This document shows, one piece after another, positions 17,605-26,121 of a stretch of DNA of 36,309 bases. How positions within the stretch are numbered: position 1 is the first letter of the stretch; every line of letters begins with the position of its first letter. The stretch lies in assembly GCA_903944165.1 (NCBI GenBank), contig CAJAQT010000036.1:1-36309 (forward strand). Direction: 5' to 3'. Source of the stretch: an uncultured Methylococcaceae bacterium (lineage in GTDB: Bacteria; Pseudomonadota; Gammaproteobacteria; Methylococcales; Methylomonadaceae). A model generated the notes under the pieces. That model was not told the origin of the DNA, ran no database searches, and saw nothing but the letters and a program-made list of their open reading frames with translations. The translations under genes were made by a program, and so were the position numbers.

Positions 17605-18684
17605 TTATAAAGTACCGACAGCGTTTAATTCTTCAAACGCTTGCACTAGGCGATTAACCATACTGGCTTCCCCTGCACGTTGCCATACTCTTGGATCATA
17701 AAACTTTTTATTTGGTTTATCAGCACCCTCTGGATTGCCAATTTGACCTTGCAAATACGCTTCGTTTTCTTTGTAATAATTCATGATACCCGCCCAAGTA
17801 GCCCATTGCGTATCAGTGTCAATATTCATTTTAATGACACCATAACTAATTGACTCTTTGATTTCTTCAGCAGATGAACCTGAACCACCATGGAAAACAA
17901 AATTCAATGAATTTCCTGGTAAACCAAATTTCTCAGAAACATATTTCTGTGAATTATCTAAGATTTTTGGTGTTAATTTCACATTACCTGGTGAATAAAC
18001 ACCATGCACATTACCAAATGACGCTGCAATAGTGAAACGATCACTAATTTTAATTAACTGCTCGTAAGCATAGGCAACATCTTCAGGTTGAGTGTATAGC
18101 ATTGAATGATCTAATCCAGAATTATCAACACCATCTTCTTCACCACCCGTCACACCTAATTCAATTTCTAAGGTCATCCCTAATTTAGACATTCTAGCAA
18201 GATACTGACCACATAATTCAATGTTCTCGGCTAAGCTTTCTTCTGATAAATCAATCATGTGAGAACTGAATAATGGTTTTCCAGTAGCATTAAAATGTGC
18301 TTCACCATGAGTAATTAAACCATCAATCCAAGGTAATAAGTTTTTTGCCGCATGATCAGTGTGCAAAATTACCGGAACTCCATAAGCTTCAGCCATAGTA
18401 TGTACATGACGCGCACCTGCTAAAGCACCAAGAACTGCTGCTTGCTGTCCTTCAAGCTTCAAACCTTTACCAGCAAAATATTGTGCACCACCATTTGAAA
18501 ATTGAATCACAACAGCAGATTTAACTTTAGCAGCTGCTTCGAGCACAGAATTAATTGAACCAGTGTTAATTACATTAACAGCAGGAAGTGCAAAATTATT
18601 CTCTTTACAAAGAGAAAAAATCTTTTGAACATCATCACCAGTCGCCACACCTGGCTTAACAAAATCTGAAATTTTTATTGACAT
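17605..18684 (-). CDS. fba: Class II fructose-bisphosphate aldolase
   Basis: This 359-residue zinc aldolase cleaves fructose-1,6-bisphosphate into dihydroxyacetone phosphate and glyceraldehyde-3-phosphate, the cleavage arm of the RuMP cycle. The full family signature is present: YGVPVILHTDHAAK with catalytic D110 and zinc ligand H111, then LEIELGVTGGEEDGVDN, and the late LNFVFHGGSGSS with a further zinc histidine. The length equals the E. coli FbaA type (359). It follows tal by 49 bases with no terminator between, so the two should be one transcript; AGGA precedes the ATG. The bidirectional terminator at 17541-17571 closes the cluster. Confidence 0.96.
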   Translation of the reverse strand: MSIKISDFVKPGVATGDDVQKIFSLCKENNFALPAVNVINTGSINSVLEAAAKVKSAVVIQFSNGGAQYFAGKGLKLEGQQAAVLGALAGARHVHTMAEAYGVPVILHTDHAAKNLLPWIDGLITHGEAHFNATGKPLFSSHMIDLSEESLAENIELCGQYLARMSKLGMTLEIELGVTGGEEDGVDNSGLDHSMLYTQPEDVAYAYEQLIKISDRFTIAASFGNVHGVYSPGNVKLTPKILDNSQKYVSEKFGLPGNSLNFVFHGGSGSSAEEIKESISYGVIKMNIDTDTQWATWAGIMNYYKENEAYLQGQIGNPEGADKPNKKFYDPRVWQRAGEASMVNRLVQAFEELNAVGTL

Positions 18685-18733
18685 GTATAAATCCTAAATA
18701 AGTAACTTAAAAACTAAACTAATAACAATGAAA

Positions 18734-19720
18734 TTAAGCTTCAATTGTTGCTAATCTTTCAGCTAAAAGTTTTTCTAAGACCTCAAGCGCGGTGGTAAAG
18801 CCTTTAATACCTTCATCTAATTTTTCATTAGCCATACGATTTTCAGAATGCATACGTTCAAAGGTGTCTTTATCAAGATGAATTTTTTCGATAGACATTT
18901 CAGCAGCTATCATAGGATCTAATTTACGCGGTAAATCTTCATGTGAAGATTGCAGCTCACCTAATAAAGCTGGTGCAATAGTTAATAAATCAGAACCTGC
19001 TAATTCACAAATTTCACCAATGTTTCTGAAACTTGCTCCCATAACTTCAGTTTTATAAGCAAATTTTTTGTAATAGTTATAAATTTCAGTAACGGATACA
19101 ACGCCTGGATCTTCATTTGATGGGTATGAATCACGACCCGTGTCTTTTTTATACCAATCTAAAATACGACCAACGAAAGGTGAAATTAAAGTAATACCAT
19201 TTTCAGCACAAGCAATCGCTTGGTGGATTCCAAACAATAATGTTAAGTTGCAATGAATACCTTCTTTTTCTAACACTGCTGCCGCTTGAATACCTTCCCA
19301 TGTTGCTGCGATTTTAATCAAAACGCGCTCACGAGTAATATTGCTAGCTTCATACTGAGCAATCAAATCACGACCTTTCGCAACAGTTGCTTCTGTATCA
19401 TAGGAAAGTCTTGCGTCAACCTCTGTAGATACGCGACCTGGAATTATTTCAAGTATTTTTAAACCGAACGATACCGCCAAACGATCAAACGCCAAGGACA
19501 CTACATTAGCCGCAGTAGCTTCAGCACCCAAAGATTGTCTAGCCGCTTTTAAAGTGTCATCAACAATTTCTTGATATTGAGGCATTTGAGCAGCAGCAGT
19601 AATCAACGAAGGATTAGTTGTTGCATCTTGAGGCTTATAGGTCTCAATTGCTTGAATATCACCAGTATCGGCAACAACAACAGTCACTTCCCTTAATTGA
19701 TCAAGTAAACTTTTTTGCAT
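18734..19720 (-). CDS. tal: Transaldolase
   Basis: This 328-residue transaldolase moves a dihydroxyacetone unit between sugar phosphates, part of RuMP regeneration. Diagnostic segments are [13 protein letters not shown] near residues 28-40, the Schiff-base lysine K136 in [12 protein letters not shown], and [19 protein letters not shown]. The C-terminal segment ending [16 protein letters not shown] is typical of the TalB group. AGGA lies upstream of the ATG. It starts only 38 bases after the T-run of the terminator closing the preceding repeat-protein genes, so its expression may depend on read-through or on a promoter overlapping that hairpin. fba follows in the same transcript. Confidence 0.96.
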   Translation of the reverse strand: MQKSLLDQLREVTVVVADTGDIQAIETYKPQDATTNPSLITAAAQMPQYQEIVDDTLKAARQSLGAEATAANVVSLAFDRLAVSFGLKILEIIPGRVSTEVDARLSYDTEATVAKGRDLIAQYEASNITRERVLIKIAATWEGIQAAAVLEKEGIHCNLTLLFGIHQAIACAENGITLISPFVGRILDWYKKDTGRDSYPSNEDPGVVSVTEIYNYYKKFAYKTEVMGASFRNIGEICELAGSDLLTIAPALLGELQSSHEDLPRKLDPMIAAEMSIEKIHLDKDTFERMHSENRMANEKLDEGIKGFTTALEVLEKLLAERLATIEA

Positions 19721-19758
19721 AACAAATCCTATAAATTAAAACTAAAATGAATAATACG

Positions 19759-19798
19759 AAAAAACTGTCGAATTGTGTTTAACACTATAATTCGACAG
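19759..19798 (-). terminator. Strong rho-independent terminator after the TGV-repeat genes
   Basis: A perfect 10-base inverted repeat, CTGTCGAATT (19765-19774) and AATTCGACAG (19789-19798), has further pairing GTG/CAC inside. On the minus strand it is followed by six T (19759-19764). It lies between the second repeat-protein gene (stop at 19853) and tal. Confidence 0.9.
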
Positions 19799-19852
19799 AG
19801 TATAAATTTAAAAATTAATGACAAGTAAAACGTTAATACACACTAATTGCAA

Positions 19853-20656
19853 TTAACTGCGCGATCGCATATATCTGTCAACGCTAGTTTCAACAACTAA
19901 ACATTGCTTAGCCTCTAACGCTTGTCTTGCAACATATTTACTTACTCTACTTAACTTAGGCTCGTCTTTAATTAAATCAAGGTACTTACTTACACCTGTT
20001 AATACAGGCTTTACTTGATTATTTTTTTCTAATTTGTTAACTAAAGCTTGTTTTGCTAGGTAACGTCCAACTGTGCTTAATTTTTCACTTTCTTGCTGTT
20101 TAGCAAGATATTTTGCAACACTAGATAACGTTATCGATGACGAGGCGTGCAAAACTTTAACTTGTTTATCTAATATAGACTGTTTGACCACATATCTAGC
20201 GACACCAGTGGGCTTAGGTGCATTAGTTTGCTTATTTAAATAACGGGTTACGCCTGTTAATTTATGCAATTTCTCTTGTTTTTTTAGATAATCAGAAACA
20301 CCCGTTACTTTAACTTCAGGAAATAATGCTTGTCGTTGTTTGTCAGCAATTGAAAGCTTATAAAGGTACTTTGTAACACCAGAAATAGGCGCGCGCTGTT
20401 GATCTTTTAAATACTTTTCAACTCCTGTTACTAAACCTAAACGGGTAGACAATTGACTGTCATCTTCAATGACTTGGCTTGCTAAAAAGAGTTGGTGTGA
20501 TTTTTCTAAATATTTACTTACTCCAGTAACACCTGGAATAATCTCGCGTGCTTCTATAATAGGTGCTTCTACACGTTCAGCTGGTCTTTTTTTCATGAAG
20601 AAAAATAAACCTGCCACCATGGGTAAATAAAAACCGTTCGAGTGATTTTTATTCAT
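19853..20656 (-). CDS. Membrane-anchored protein with 11 TGVxKYL repeats (unrecognised family)
   Basis: This is a 267-residue basic protein that I do not recognise. Residues 8-21 form a hydrophobic anchor followed by MKKRPAER, predicting the rest in the cytoplasm by the positive-inside rule. Eleven copies of a short motif, consensus [TS]-G-V-x-[KR]-Y-L-x-K-Q, have their valines at 46, 79, 94, 120, 136, 152, 180, 196, 222, 238 and 259. Later copies vary the second position (SSV, STV, SRV). Spacing is mostly 15-16 or 26-28, suggesting a paired supra-repeat of about 42. The linkers resemble one another (SIADKQ, SILDKQ, ALVNKL, ALEAKQ). The last copy, SVDRYMRSR, resembles the C-terminus of the upstream protein. 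I chose the ATG at 20654-20656 rather than the TTG just before it; GGGGA lies 6 bases upstream and the gap to the previous stop is 3 bases. It is flanked by RuMP genes and terminators. A scaffold role is hypothesis only. Confidence 0.85.
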   Translation of the reverse strand: MNKNHSNGFYLPMVAGLFFFMKKRPAERVEAPIIEAREIIPGVTGVSKYLEKSHQLFLASQVIEDDSQLSTRLGLVTGVEKYLKDQQRAPISGVTKYLYKLSIADKQRQALFPEVKVTGVSDYLKKQEKLHKLTGVTRYLNKQTNAPKPTGVARYVVKQSILDKQVKVLHASSSITLSSVAKYLAKQQESEKLSTVGRYLAKQALVNKLEKNNQVKPVLTGVSKYLDLIKDEPKLSRVSKYVARQALEAKQCLVVETSVDRYMRSRS

Positions 20657-20659
20657 CAA

Positions 20660-21325
20660 CTATCCCCGATTACGCATGTATTTTTCAACTCCAGTTGCAA
20701 CATCACTTGTAGCTGATTTTTTATTTAATGCATGTTTAGCCAAATATTTTGCAACGCCTGTAGTGGTCGCTGCAAACTTTACTTGTTTTTCAATATAACG
20801 TGAAACACCAGTCCCTGATTTTCTATTCAAATACCGCGCTACTCCAGTTAAACCAGATGACATTTTAGTCTCTTCGGTAGCACTTCCTGATTTTTTTGAA
20901 CAAAATTTACCGCGTAATAAAAACCCAGCTACTGAAACTAAACCGACTATACCTAAAAGATAATTTAATGAGAAATCACTATTTTTTTCTTCATTGGAAG
21001 GTAATGCAGCTTCTGACGAAGCCTCAACATTACTTACATTGGTTGATGATTTAACAGCGGCGTCAGCATGATGTTTATAGGAATCATCGCTATAAATTAC
21101 TGTAGGTTCAAAATTTGCCGCAGGAAAACTCTTATCAACACCAGAGCTTGCTATACTTTTACTGGTAGTCGCTGAAGAACCTGCGTTACTTTTAATATAA
21201 TCGGCGTCTTGATAAACAACTTGTGGCTCAAAATTTGCGGCAGGAAACTTTGTATCAGCGATTACCAATGGACTACTTAGCAATAAGACTGAAAACAAAC
21301 TATTAAATAAATTACTTTTTTTCAC
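20660..21325 (-). CDS. Exported, single-TM protein with 4 cytoplasmic TGVxRYL repeats and duplicated FPAANFEP motif (unrecognised family)
   Basis: This 221-residue protein starts at GTG (21323-21325) with AAGGG 7 bases upstream. Residues 1-23 are a signal peptide (hydrophobic LFSVLLLSSPLVIA). The predicted periplasmic part contains two copies of FPAANFEPxVxYxDxxY (27-43 and 67-83, 40 residues apart), then a Ser/Ala/Glu-rich linker. Residues about 118-137 are a transmembrane helix followed by RGKFCSKK, so the remainder should be cytoplasmic. It carries four motif copies, TGVARYLNRK, TGVSRYIEKQ, TGVAKYLAKH and TGVEKYMRNR, with valines at 162, 174, 191 and 213. The same motif fills the next gene, which starts 3 bases after this stop, so the two are translationally coupled and probably cooperate. 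Position between tkt and tal suggests a link with RuMP enzymes; the biochemical role is unknown to me. Confidence 0.85.
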   Translation of the reverse strand: MKKSNLFNSLFSVLLLSSPLVIADTKFPAANFEPQVVYQDADYIKSNAGSSATTSKSIASSGVDKSFPAANFEPTVIYSDDSYKHHADAAVKSSTNVSNVEASSEAALPSNEEKNSDFSLNYLLGIVGLVSVAGFLLRGKFCSKKSGSATEETKMSSGLTGVARYLNRKSGTGVSRYIEKQVKFAATTTGVAKYLAKHALNKKSATSDVATGVEKYMRNRG

Positions 21326-21347
21326 TTGATCACCCTTAGTTATGTAG

Positions 21348-21383
21348 AAAAAAAACGTGCTTTCAGTTACAAGAAAACACGTT
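21348..21383 (-). terminator. Rho-independent terminator between tkt and the TGV-repeat genes
   Basis: AACGTG-CTTTC (21354-21364) pairs with GAAAA-CACGTT (21373-21383) with one G-U pair and an 8-base loop. On the minus strand it is followed by eight T. Only 22 bases separate the T-run from the GTG start of the first repeat gene, so it is effectively in that gene's leader. Confidence 0.88.
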
Positions 21384-21414
21384 CTCTCTTTATTTTTATA
21401 ATAAATACTATGTA

Positions 21415-23412
21415 TTATCGAAGCATTGCTTCAACTTTATCCATTAAATTTTCAACAGTAAATCCAAACTCTTTAAACAAATCAGAGGCAGGTGCTGATT
21501 CGCCAAAACGATCTAAGCCAATAATTTTTCCTTCAAGACCAACATATTTCCACCAACCATCAGTACTTCCTGCTTCAATAGCAATACGTTTACTAATATT
21601 TGAAGGCAGCACTGACTCACGATACTCAGCAGATTGTTCTTCAAAAACATTGGTTGAGGGCATTGAAACAACACGAATTGAAATACCTTTGTTTGCCATT
21701 TCTTTAGCTACCTTAACAGCAAGTTCAACTTCAGAACCTGTACTGATAAGAATCAATTGAGCCTGGCCTTCTGCTTCAAAAATCACATAACCACCTTTTG
21801 AGATGTCAGCAATTTGATCTTGGGAACGTGGCATAAAGGTAAGATTCTGTCTTGAAAAAATCAGAATGCTAGGCCCGTCGATTCTTTCTACGGCTGATTT
21901 CCATGCCACAGCAGTTTCAACAGAATCACATGGTCGCCAGACACGTATACCTGGAATTAACCGTAATGTAGCGATTTGTTCCACAGGTTGGTGAGTTGGA
22001 CCATCTTCACCCAAACCAATTGAATCATGTGTATAAACAAATACGGAGCGAATTTTCATTAATGATGCCATGCGCAAAGCATTGCGTGCATATTCTGAGA
22101 ACATTAAGAATGTCGCACCAAAAGGAATTAGTCCGCCATGTAAGGCAATACCATTCATAATTGCTGACATACCAAATTCTCTTACACCATAATTAATGTA
22201 ATTTGCTGCTGGCTTATCATGACGCATGGGCTTGTAACCCGACCATTCTGTCATATTTGAGCAACCTAGATCTGCTGATCCACCAAATAATTCTGGTAAG
22301 AAACCCGCATAAGCATCAATAGTTGCTAATGAAGATAATCTTGAAGCTGTTGTTTTGGCTTCTTGATTAACACTTTCAATAAAGCTTGTTACATTACTTG
22401 ACCATGATGCCGGCAGGTCTCCTTTCATGCGACGTTCAAATTCATTTGCTAATTCTAGATTAGCTTGTTTGTAAGCCGTAAAAAGAGCATTCCAATCACT
22501 TTCTGCTTGCTGACCACGCGCCTTAGCATCCCATTTTTCATAGACTGAACTAGGAATCTCGAAGGAACCATGATCCCAGCCTAATGCTGCTTTTGTTAGA
22601 TTAATTTCATCATCACCTAACGGAGCACCATGACATTCATGCGTACCTGCTTTATTAGGAGAGCCAAAGCCGATGGTTGTTTTACAACAAATCAAGCTTG
22701 GTTTGTTAGTGATTGACTTAGCTAACTCAACAGCTTTTTTTATTTCATCTGCGTTATGTCCATCTACATCAGCAATAACATGCCATCCATAAGCGTCAAA
22801 TCGCTGAGGTGTATTATCCGTAAACCAGCCATCAACATGACCATCAATTGAAATGCCATTATCATCCCAAAAAGCCACTAATTTACCAAGCCCTAAGGTT
22901 CCTGCTAAAGAACATGCTTCATGTGAAATGCCTTCCATAAGACAGCCATCACCCAAAAACACATAGGTGTAATGATCAACAATTTGATGCTCTTGCGTAT
23001 TAAAATGCGCAGCTAACGCTTTCTCGGCAATTGCCATGCCGACTGCATTAGTGACGCCTTGCCCTAAAGGACCAGTGGTAGTTTCTACTCCAGGCGCATA
23101 ACCATATTCTGGATGTCCTGGGGTTTTTGAATGAAGCTGGCGAAAACTTTTAAGATCGTCAATTGATAAATCATACCCAGTTAAATGAAGTAATGAATAA
23201 ATCAACATTGAGCCATGACCATTTGATAAAACAAAACGATCACGATTAAACCATGTGGGATTAGTTGGATTATGAGATAAAAAATCATTCCAAAGAACTT
23301 CTGCAATATCAGCCATACCCATTGGCGCGCCAGGGTGCCCTGATTTTGCCTTTTGAACTGCATCCATGCTTAATGCGCGTATGGCATTCGCTAACTCTCT
23401 ACGCGAAATCAT
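21415..23412 (-). CDS. tkt: Transketolase
   Basis: This 665-residue thiamine-diphosphate enzyme transfers two-carbon units to regenerate ribulose-5-phosphate. The N-terminal [16 protein letters not shown] contains catalytic H26. The ThDP/Mg motif is [20 protein letters not shown], leading to [11 protein letters not shown]. The C-terminal phosphate-binding and pyrimidine regions include [27 protein letters not shown] and [17 protein letters not shown]. The length is normal (about 660). A near-perfect ribosome site, AAGGAGAT, precedes the ATG, fitting high expression. It lies 118 bases after hxlB, with a long palindrome in that gap, and is closed by the terminator at 21348-21383. Confidence 0.97.
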   Translation of the reverse strand: MISRRELANAIRALSMDAVQKAKSGHPGAPMGMADIAEVLWNDFLSHNPTNPTWFNRDRFVLSNGHGSMLIYSLLHLTGYDLSIDDLKSFRQLHSKTPGHPEYGYAPGVETTTGPLGQGVTNAVGMAIAEKALAAHFNTQEHQIVDHYTYVFLGDGCLMEGISHEACSLAGTLGLGKLVAFWDDNGISIDGHVDGWFTDNTPQRFDAYGWHVIADVDGHNADEIKKAVELAKSITNKPSLICCKTTIGFGSPNKAGTHECHGAPLGDDEINLTKAALGWDHGSFEIPSSVYEKWDAKARGQQAESDWNALFTAYKQANLELANEFERRMKGDLPASWSSNVTSFIESVNQEAKTTASRLSSLATIDAYAGFLPELFGGSADLGCSNMTEWSGYKPMRHDKPAANYINYGVREFGMSAIMNGIALHGGLIPFGATFLMFSEYARNALRMASLMKIRSVFVYTHDSIGLGEDGPTHQPVEQIATLRLIPGIRVWRPCDSVETAVAWKSAVERIDGPSILIFSRQNLTFMPRSQDQIADISKGGYVIFEAEGQAQLILISTGSEVELAVKVAKEMANKGISIRVVSMPSTNVFEEQSAEYRESVLPSNISKRIAIEAGSTDGWWKYVGLEGKIIGLDRFGESAPASDLFKEFGFTVENLMDKVEAMLR

Positions 23413-23496
23413 ATTTATCTCCTTCTTGCTTGTGTTGTGTGGGTGACGTGTTAATGCTCTATATGAACAAAAACATCTTAATTCTTATAAATTAAT

Positions 23497-23522
23497 AAGG
23501 TGAGCAATTAATTGCCCACCTT
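23497..23522. terminator. Near-perfect 26-base palindrome between hxlB and tkt
   Basis: AAGGTGAGCAATT (23497-23509) pairs with AATTGCCCACCTT (23510-23522) with one mismatch. It starts 8 bases after the hxlB stop. The T-tract is better on the plus strand (CCTTTTTATT) than on the minus strand (CCTTATTAATTT), so it may be a weak terminator, an RNA-processing or 3'-end-protection hairpin, or an operator for tkt. Confidence 0.6.
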
Positions 23523-23530
23523 TTTATTAA

Positions 23531-24064
23531 TCATTCTAGGTTAGCGTGTCTCTCTCTCATCACCTCTTCAGGAATTCCTTTATCGTGGATGATGTGAGAT
23601 ATTGTGGCTTCTAAAAATAATAATGTTGATAATTCAAACACAGTACCCATCGGCATACCTAATACTTTTCCATACTGTTCTGAACGACCAATTTGAAAAA
23701 CTGCATTTGATAATTCACCAATAGTCGACTCTGCTTTTGCTGAAATCAATACGATCTTTGCACCAACTTTCTTAGCATTTTTGGTAAATGCAATGAGCTG
23801 CTCTGTTTCACCTGATCCAGAAATGATGATTAATAAATCACCCTCTTTGATACTTGGTGTAACAATTTCACCCACTACGCTGACGGTATAACCACCATGC
23901 ACAAGACGCATTGCAAAAAAATTACCAACTAATTTAGAACGACCAGCACCCGCAATAAAAATTCTATTAGCATCATCCAGTAATGCTGTCAGTTTGACAT
24001 CATAAGAATTGTCGGTAGCCTCAAGAATGCTAGATATTTTTTCTACAACAAGTTGCTGGTGCAT
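23531..24064 (-). CDS. hxlB: 6-phospho-3-hexuloisomerase
   Basis: This 177-residue SIS-domain isomerase converts 3-hexulose-6-phosphate (the product of Hps) to fructose-6-phosphate, the second step of formaldehyde fixation. The SIS fold is clear: IFIAGAGRSKLVGNFFAMRL (about 33-52), LLIIISGSGETEQLI with the phosphate-binding SGSGET, and KIVLISAKAEST. The C-terminal MPMGTVFELSTLLFLEATI segment is specific to Phi/HxlB among SIS proteins. The gene begins 3 bases after the hxlA stop, with GAGG inside the end of hxlA, so the pair is translationally coupled. The length matches the family (175-190). Confidence 0.95.
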   Translation of the reverse strand: MHQQLVVEKISSILEATDNSYDVKLTALLDDANRIFIAGAGRSKLVGNFFAMRLVHGGYTVSVVGEIVTPSIKEGDLLIIISGSGETEQLIAFTKNAKKVGAKIVLISAKAESTIGELSNAVFQIGRSEQYGKVLGMPMGTVFELSTLLFLEATISHIIHDKGIPEEVMRERHANLE

Positions 24065-24067
24065 TGC

Positions 24068-24715
24068 TTATACCTCAGTTGCATCAACTAATTCGCGAAT
24101 TTCACGAGCTGCTTCAGCTGGGGATGGAGCGCCATAAATAGCAGCACCAACTACGATAATGTTTGCGCCAGCTCTAACTACATCTTGAACTGTAGAAGCT
24201 TTGATACCACCAGCAACAGAAATTCTTACATTTAAACCTAGTTTTGCAATTTCATTTAAATCTGAGAAAGGTGTATGACCTGCTGCTTGAGCATCAAGAC
24301 CAGTATGAATACCCATAACATGAGCACCCGCTTCTGCAGTTGCACGTGCACAGGCAACTTTATCTTCAACATTGATAAGGTCAATTTGCGCTTCTGCACC
24401 ATGTGCGTTAGCTGCTTTGATAACGCCGATACATGTTGCAAGACCAGAAACGCCTAATACTGTACAAATATCCGCTCCTGCTGCATAAAATGGAGTTGCT
24501 TCATATTCGCCAGCATCCATAGTTTTTAAATCAACTAAAAGCAATTTATCAGGAAATTTTGCTCTTAATGTTTTTACTAAATTTACGCCATTGTGTTTAA
24601 TGCATGGAGTTCCGATTTCAAAAATATCAACATGAGGTGCTACTTGCTCTGCAAGTGCAACTGTTGCGTCAAAATCTAATGAATCCAATGCCATTTGAAT
24701 TAATGGTCTAGCCAT
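24068..24715 (-). CDS. hxlA: 3-hexulose-6-phosphate synthase
   Basis: This 215-residue enzyme condenses formaldehyde with ribulose-5-phosphate, the entry of the RuMP cycle. It belongs to the orotidine-decarboxylase-like barrel family: the catalytic D-x-K-x-x-D is in LLVDLKTMDAGEYEA (D62, K64, D67), and the phosphate-binding loops are ISVAGGIKAST and IIVVGAAIYG. FEIGTPCIKHNG near residues 32-43 is characteristic of HPS rather than ulonate decarboxylase. GGAG lies 9 bases before the ATG. It is first in the cluster, under the promoter at 24778-24807, and is coupled to hxlB. Confidence 0.96.
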   Translation of the reverse strand: MARPLIQMALDSLDFDATVALAEQVAPHVDIFEIGTPCIKHNGVNLVKTLRAKFPDKLLLVDLKTMDAGEYEATPFYAAGADICTVLGVSGLATCIGVIKAANAHGAEAQIDLINVEDKVACARATAEAGAHVMGIHTGLDAQAAGHTPFSDLNEIAKLGLNVRISVAGGIKASTVQDVVRAGANIIVVGAAIYGAPSPAEAAREIRELVDATEV

Positions 24716-25053
24716 GATATGTGCTCCGAAGGGTTATTTAATAATTATTGTTAATGCTTAATTGTTTTGCGAATATAACTGTAAAGTAATTTAGGGATGA
24801 CTGTCAATGCCAAAAATATCATCTGCCTGCATTTGCTCCAGAAGCAAGGTATGCTTCCACTTTTTTAGCCTATCAATAGCCTTACTGCTATAGCTAATCA
24901 AACCATTGATTATTAATGAACTCATGTTTTTTGTAATTATTTTTTTGAGAATTTATTGGTGCCTAAATAGACTTAACAATTTATTTTTATTACGTCTTCA
25001 GGTCTAATTTGACTTAAAATCTTGCGACATTTCTTTTTATTATAATTTTTATT
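24716..25053. other. Divergent gap between hxlA and the NagD-like gene
   Basis: This is a gap of 338 bases with no credible gene. The hxlA side (24716-24807) holds the promoter described above and its leader. The rest (24808-25053) is AT-rich and should carry the promoter of the rightward HAD gene. I found no convincing consensus or operator there. Confidence 0.5.
24778..24807 (-). promoter_or_regulatory. Candidate sigma-70 promoter of the hxlA-hxlB-tkt operon
   Basis: On the minus strand a perfect TTGACA (24802-24807) is followed after 18 bases by TACAGT (24778-24783). The predicted start is about 55 bases ahead of the hxlA ATG. Confidence 0.6.
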
Positions 25054-25893
25054 ATGATGCAATTATCTACTTTAAAAGCCTTCATTATCGATATGGATGG
25101 CGTGTTGTGGCAGGGCAATCAGGCATTTGATGGCATAGAAAAATTTTTTTCCACACTACGTGATAAAAATATCAAATTTGTCTTAGCCACGAACAATGCA
25201 AGCCATACTCAAACACAATATGTTGAGAAATTGCGACGTATGAATGTATTAATTTCCGAAGAGGAAATAATTACTTCTGGCACGGCAACGGCTCATTATC
25301 TTTCTCAAACTAATGATGCTATTTCAACCAGAGTGTATGTCATTGGTGAAGACGGCGCACGCGAACCTTTACTTAAACTGGGCTTTACTTTAACTGACGA
25401 TTATGAACTAACAGATCATTTAAAACATACGCGTGGCGCAGACATTGTGGTTTGCGGCAAGGATCATGCTCTTACTTGGGATAAATTAGCCACAGCAACG
25501 CTCAATATTAATGCTGGTGCATTATTTATCGGCACTAATGCGGACACTAGCTTACCCACAGAACGTGGCGTTATTCATGGTAATGGTGCCATTCTTGCCG
25601 CCTTACACACAGCAACCCATGTTCAGCCCGTAATTATTGGTAAGCCAGAGCCTTTTATTTATCAACAAGCACTGTCTTTACTTGGCACAACTATTGATGA
25701 AACCATTGCCATTGGTGATCGCCTTGAAACAGATATTTTAGGTGCGGTAAGAACAGGCATGCGAAGTATTTTAGTGCTATCTGGCATTTCAACTCACGCT
25801 GATGTGATGACCTCGGCTTATCAGCCCACATGGATTATGCCAGACATTCAGGCCATTACTAACGCCATACGCACGCTTCCTGCGGTGAAGTAA
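25054..25893 (+). CDS. HAD-family phosphatase of the NagD / phosphoglycolate-phosphatase-like group
   Basis: This 279-residue cytoplasmic phosphatase acts through an aspartyl-phosphate intermediate. Motif I, FIIDMDGVLWQG, gives nucleophile D13 and acid D15. Motif II is FVLATNNASHTQTQY, the NagD-subfamily form. The middle cap domain (about 70-195) has GADIVVCGKDHALTWDKLA and FIGTNADTSLPTERG. KPEPFIYQQAL supplies the motif III lysine, and IAIGDRLETDILGAVRTGM is motif IV. Members hydrolyse small sugar phosphates, nucleotides, 2-phosphoglycolate or 4-nitrophenyl phosphate, so the substrate cannot be assigned. It is divergent from the hxlA operon; a role in removing side-product phosphates from that pathway is possible. 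ATG codons occur at positions 1 and 2 and either could be used. Confidence 0.9.
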   Translation: MMQLSTLKAFIIDMDGVLWQGNQAFDGIEKFFSTLRDKNIKFVLATNNASHTQTQYVEKLRRMNVLISEEEIITSGTATAHYLSQTNDAISTRVYVIGEDGAREPLLKLGFTLTDDYELTDHLKHTRGADIVVCGKDHALTWDKLATATLNINAGALFIGTNADTSLPTERGVIHGNGAILAALHTATHVQPVIIGKPEPFIYQQALSLLGTTIDETIAIGDRLETDILGAVRTGMRSILVLSGISTHADVMTSAYQPTWIMPDIQAITNAIRTLPAVK

Positions 25894-26121
25894 ATATTTA
25901 CAATCAATGAAACTTTTTTGGGCAATTATGATGTATTTACTATTAAATTTTTACTATTAAATTGAATGTTAATTAAACACTGGAAAGCCTAATGAATTGC
26001 CTAGTTAAAACACACGCGCTACAAAATTTTTCATGACTTATAATTTACCTGCACGTCACTTCCTATTTAATTTAACTACATTCTGTCAACCGCTTATGTC
26101 TAATTTTTTATCCATTACACG

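Noticed and set aside
20657-20659. TTG as start codon of the 11-repeat protein
   Set aside because: An ATG follows immediately in frame with correct spacing from GGGGA, so it is the more likely start.
25935-25965. Short tandem TTTACTATTAAAT-type repeat upstream of the NuoL-like gene
   Set aside because: Two AT-only-like copies in an AT-rich gap; not distinguishable from chance and no promoter pattern fits it.
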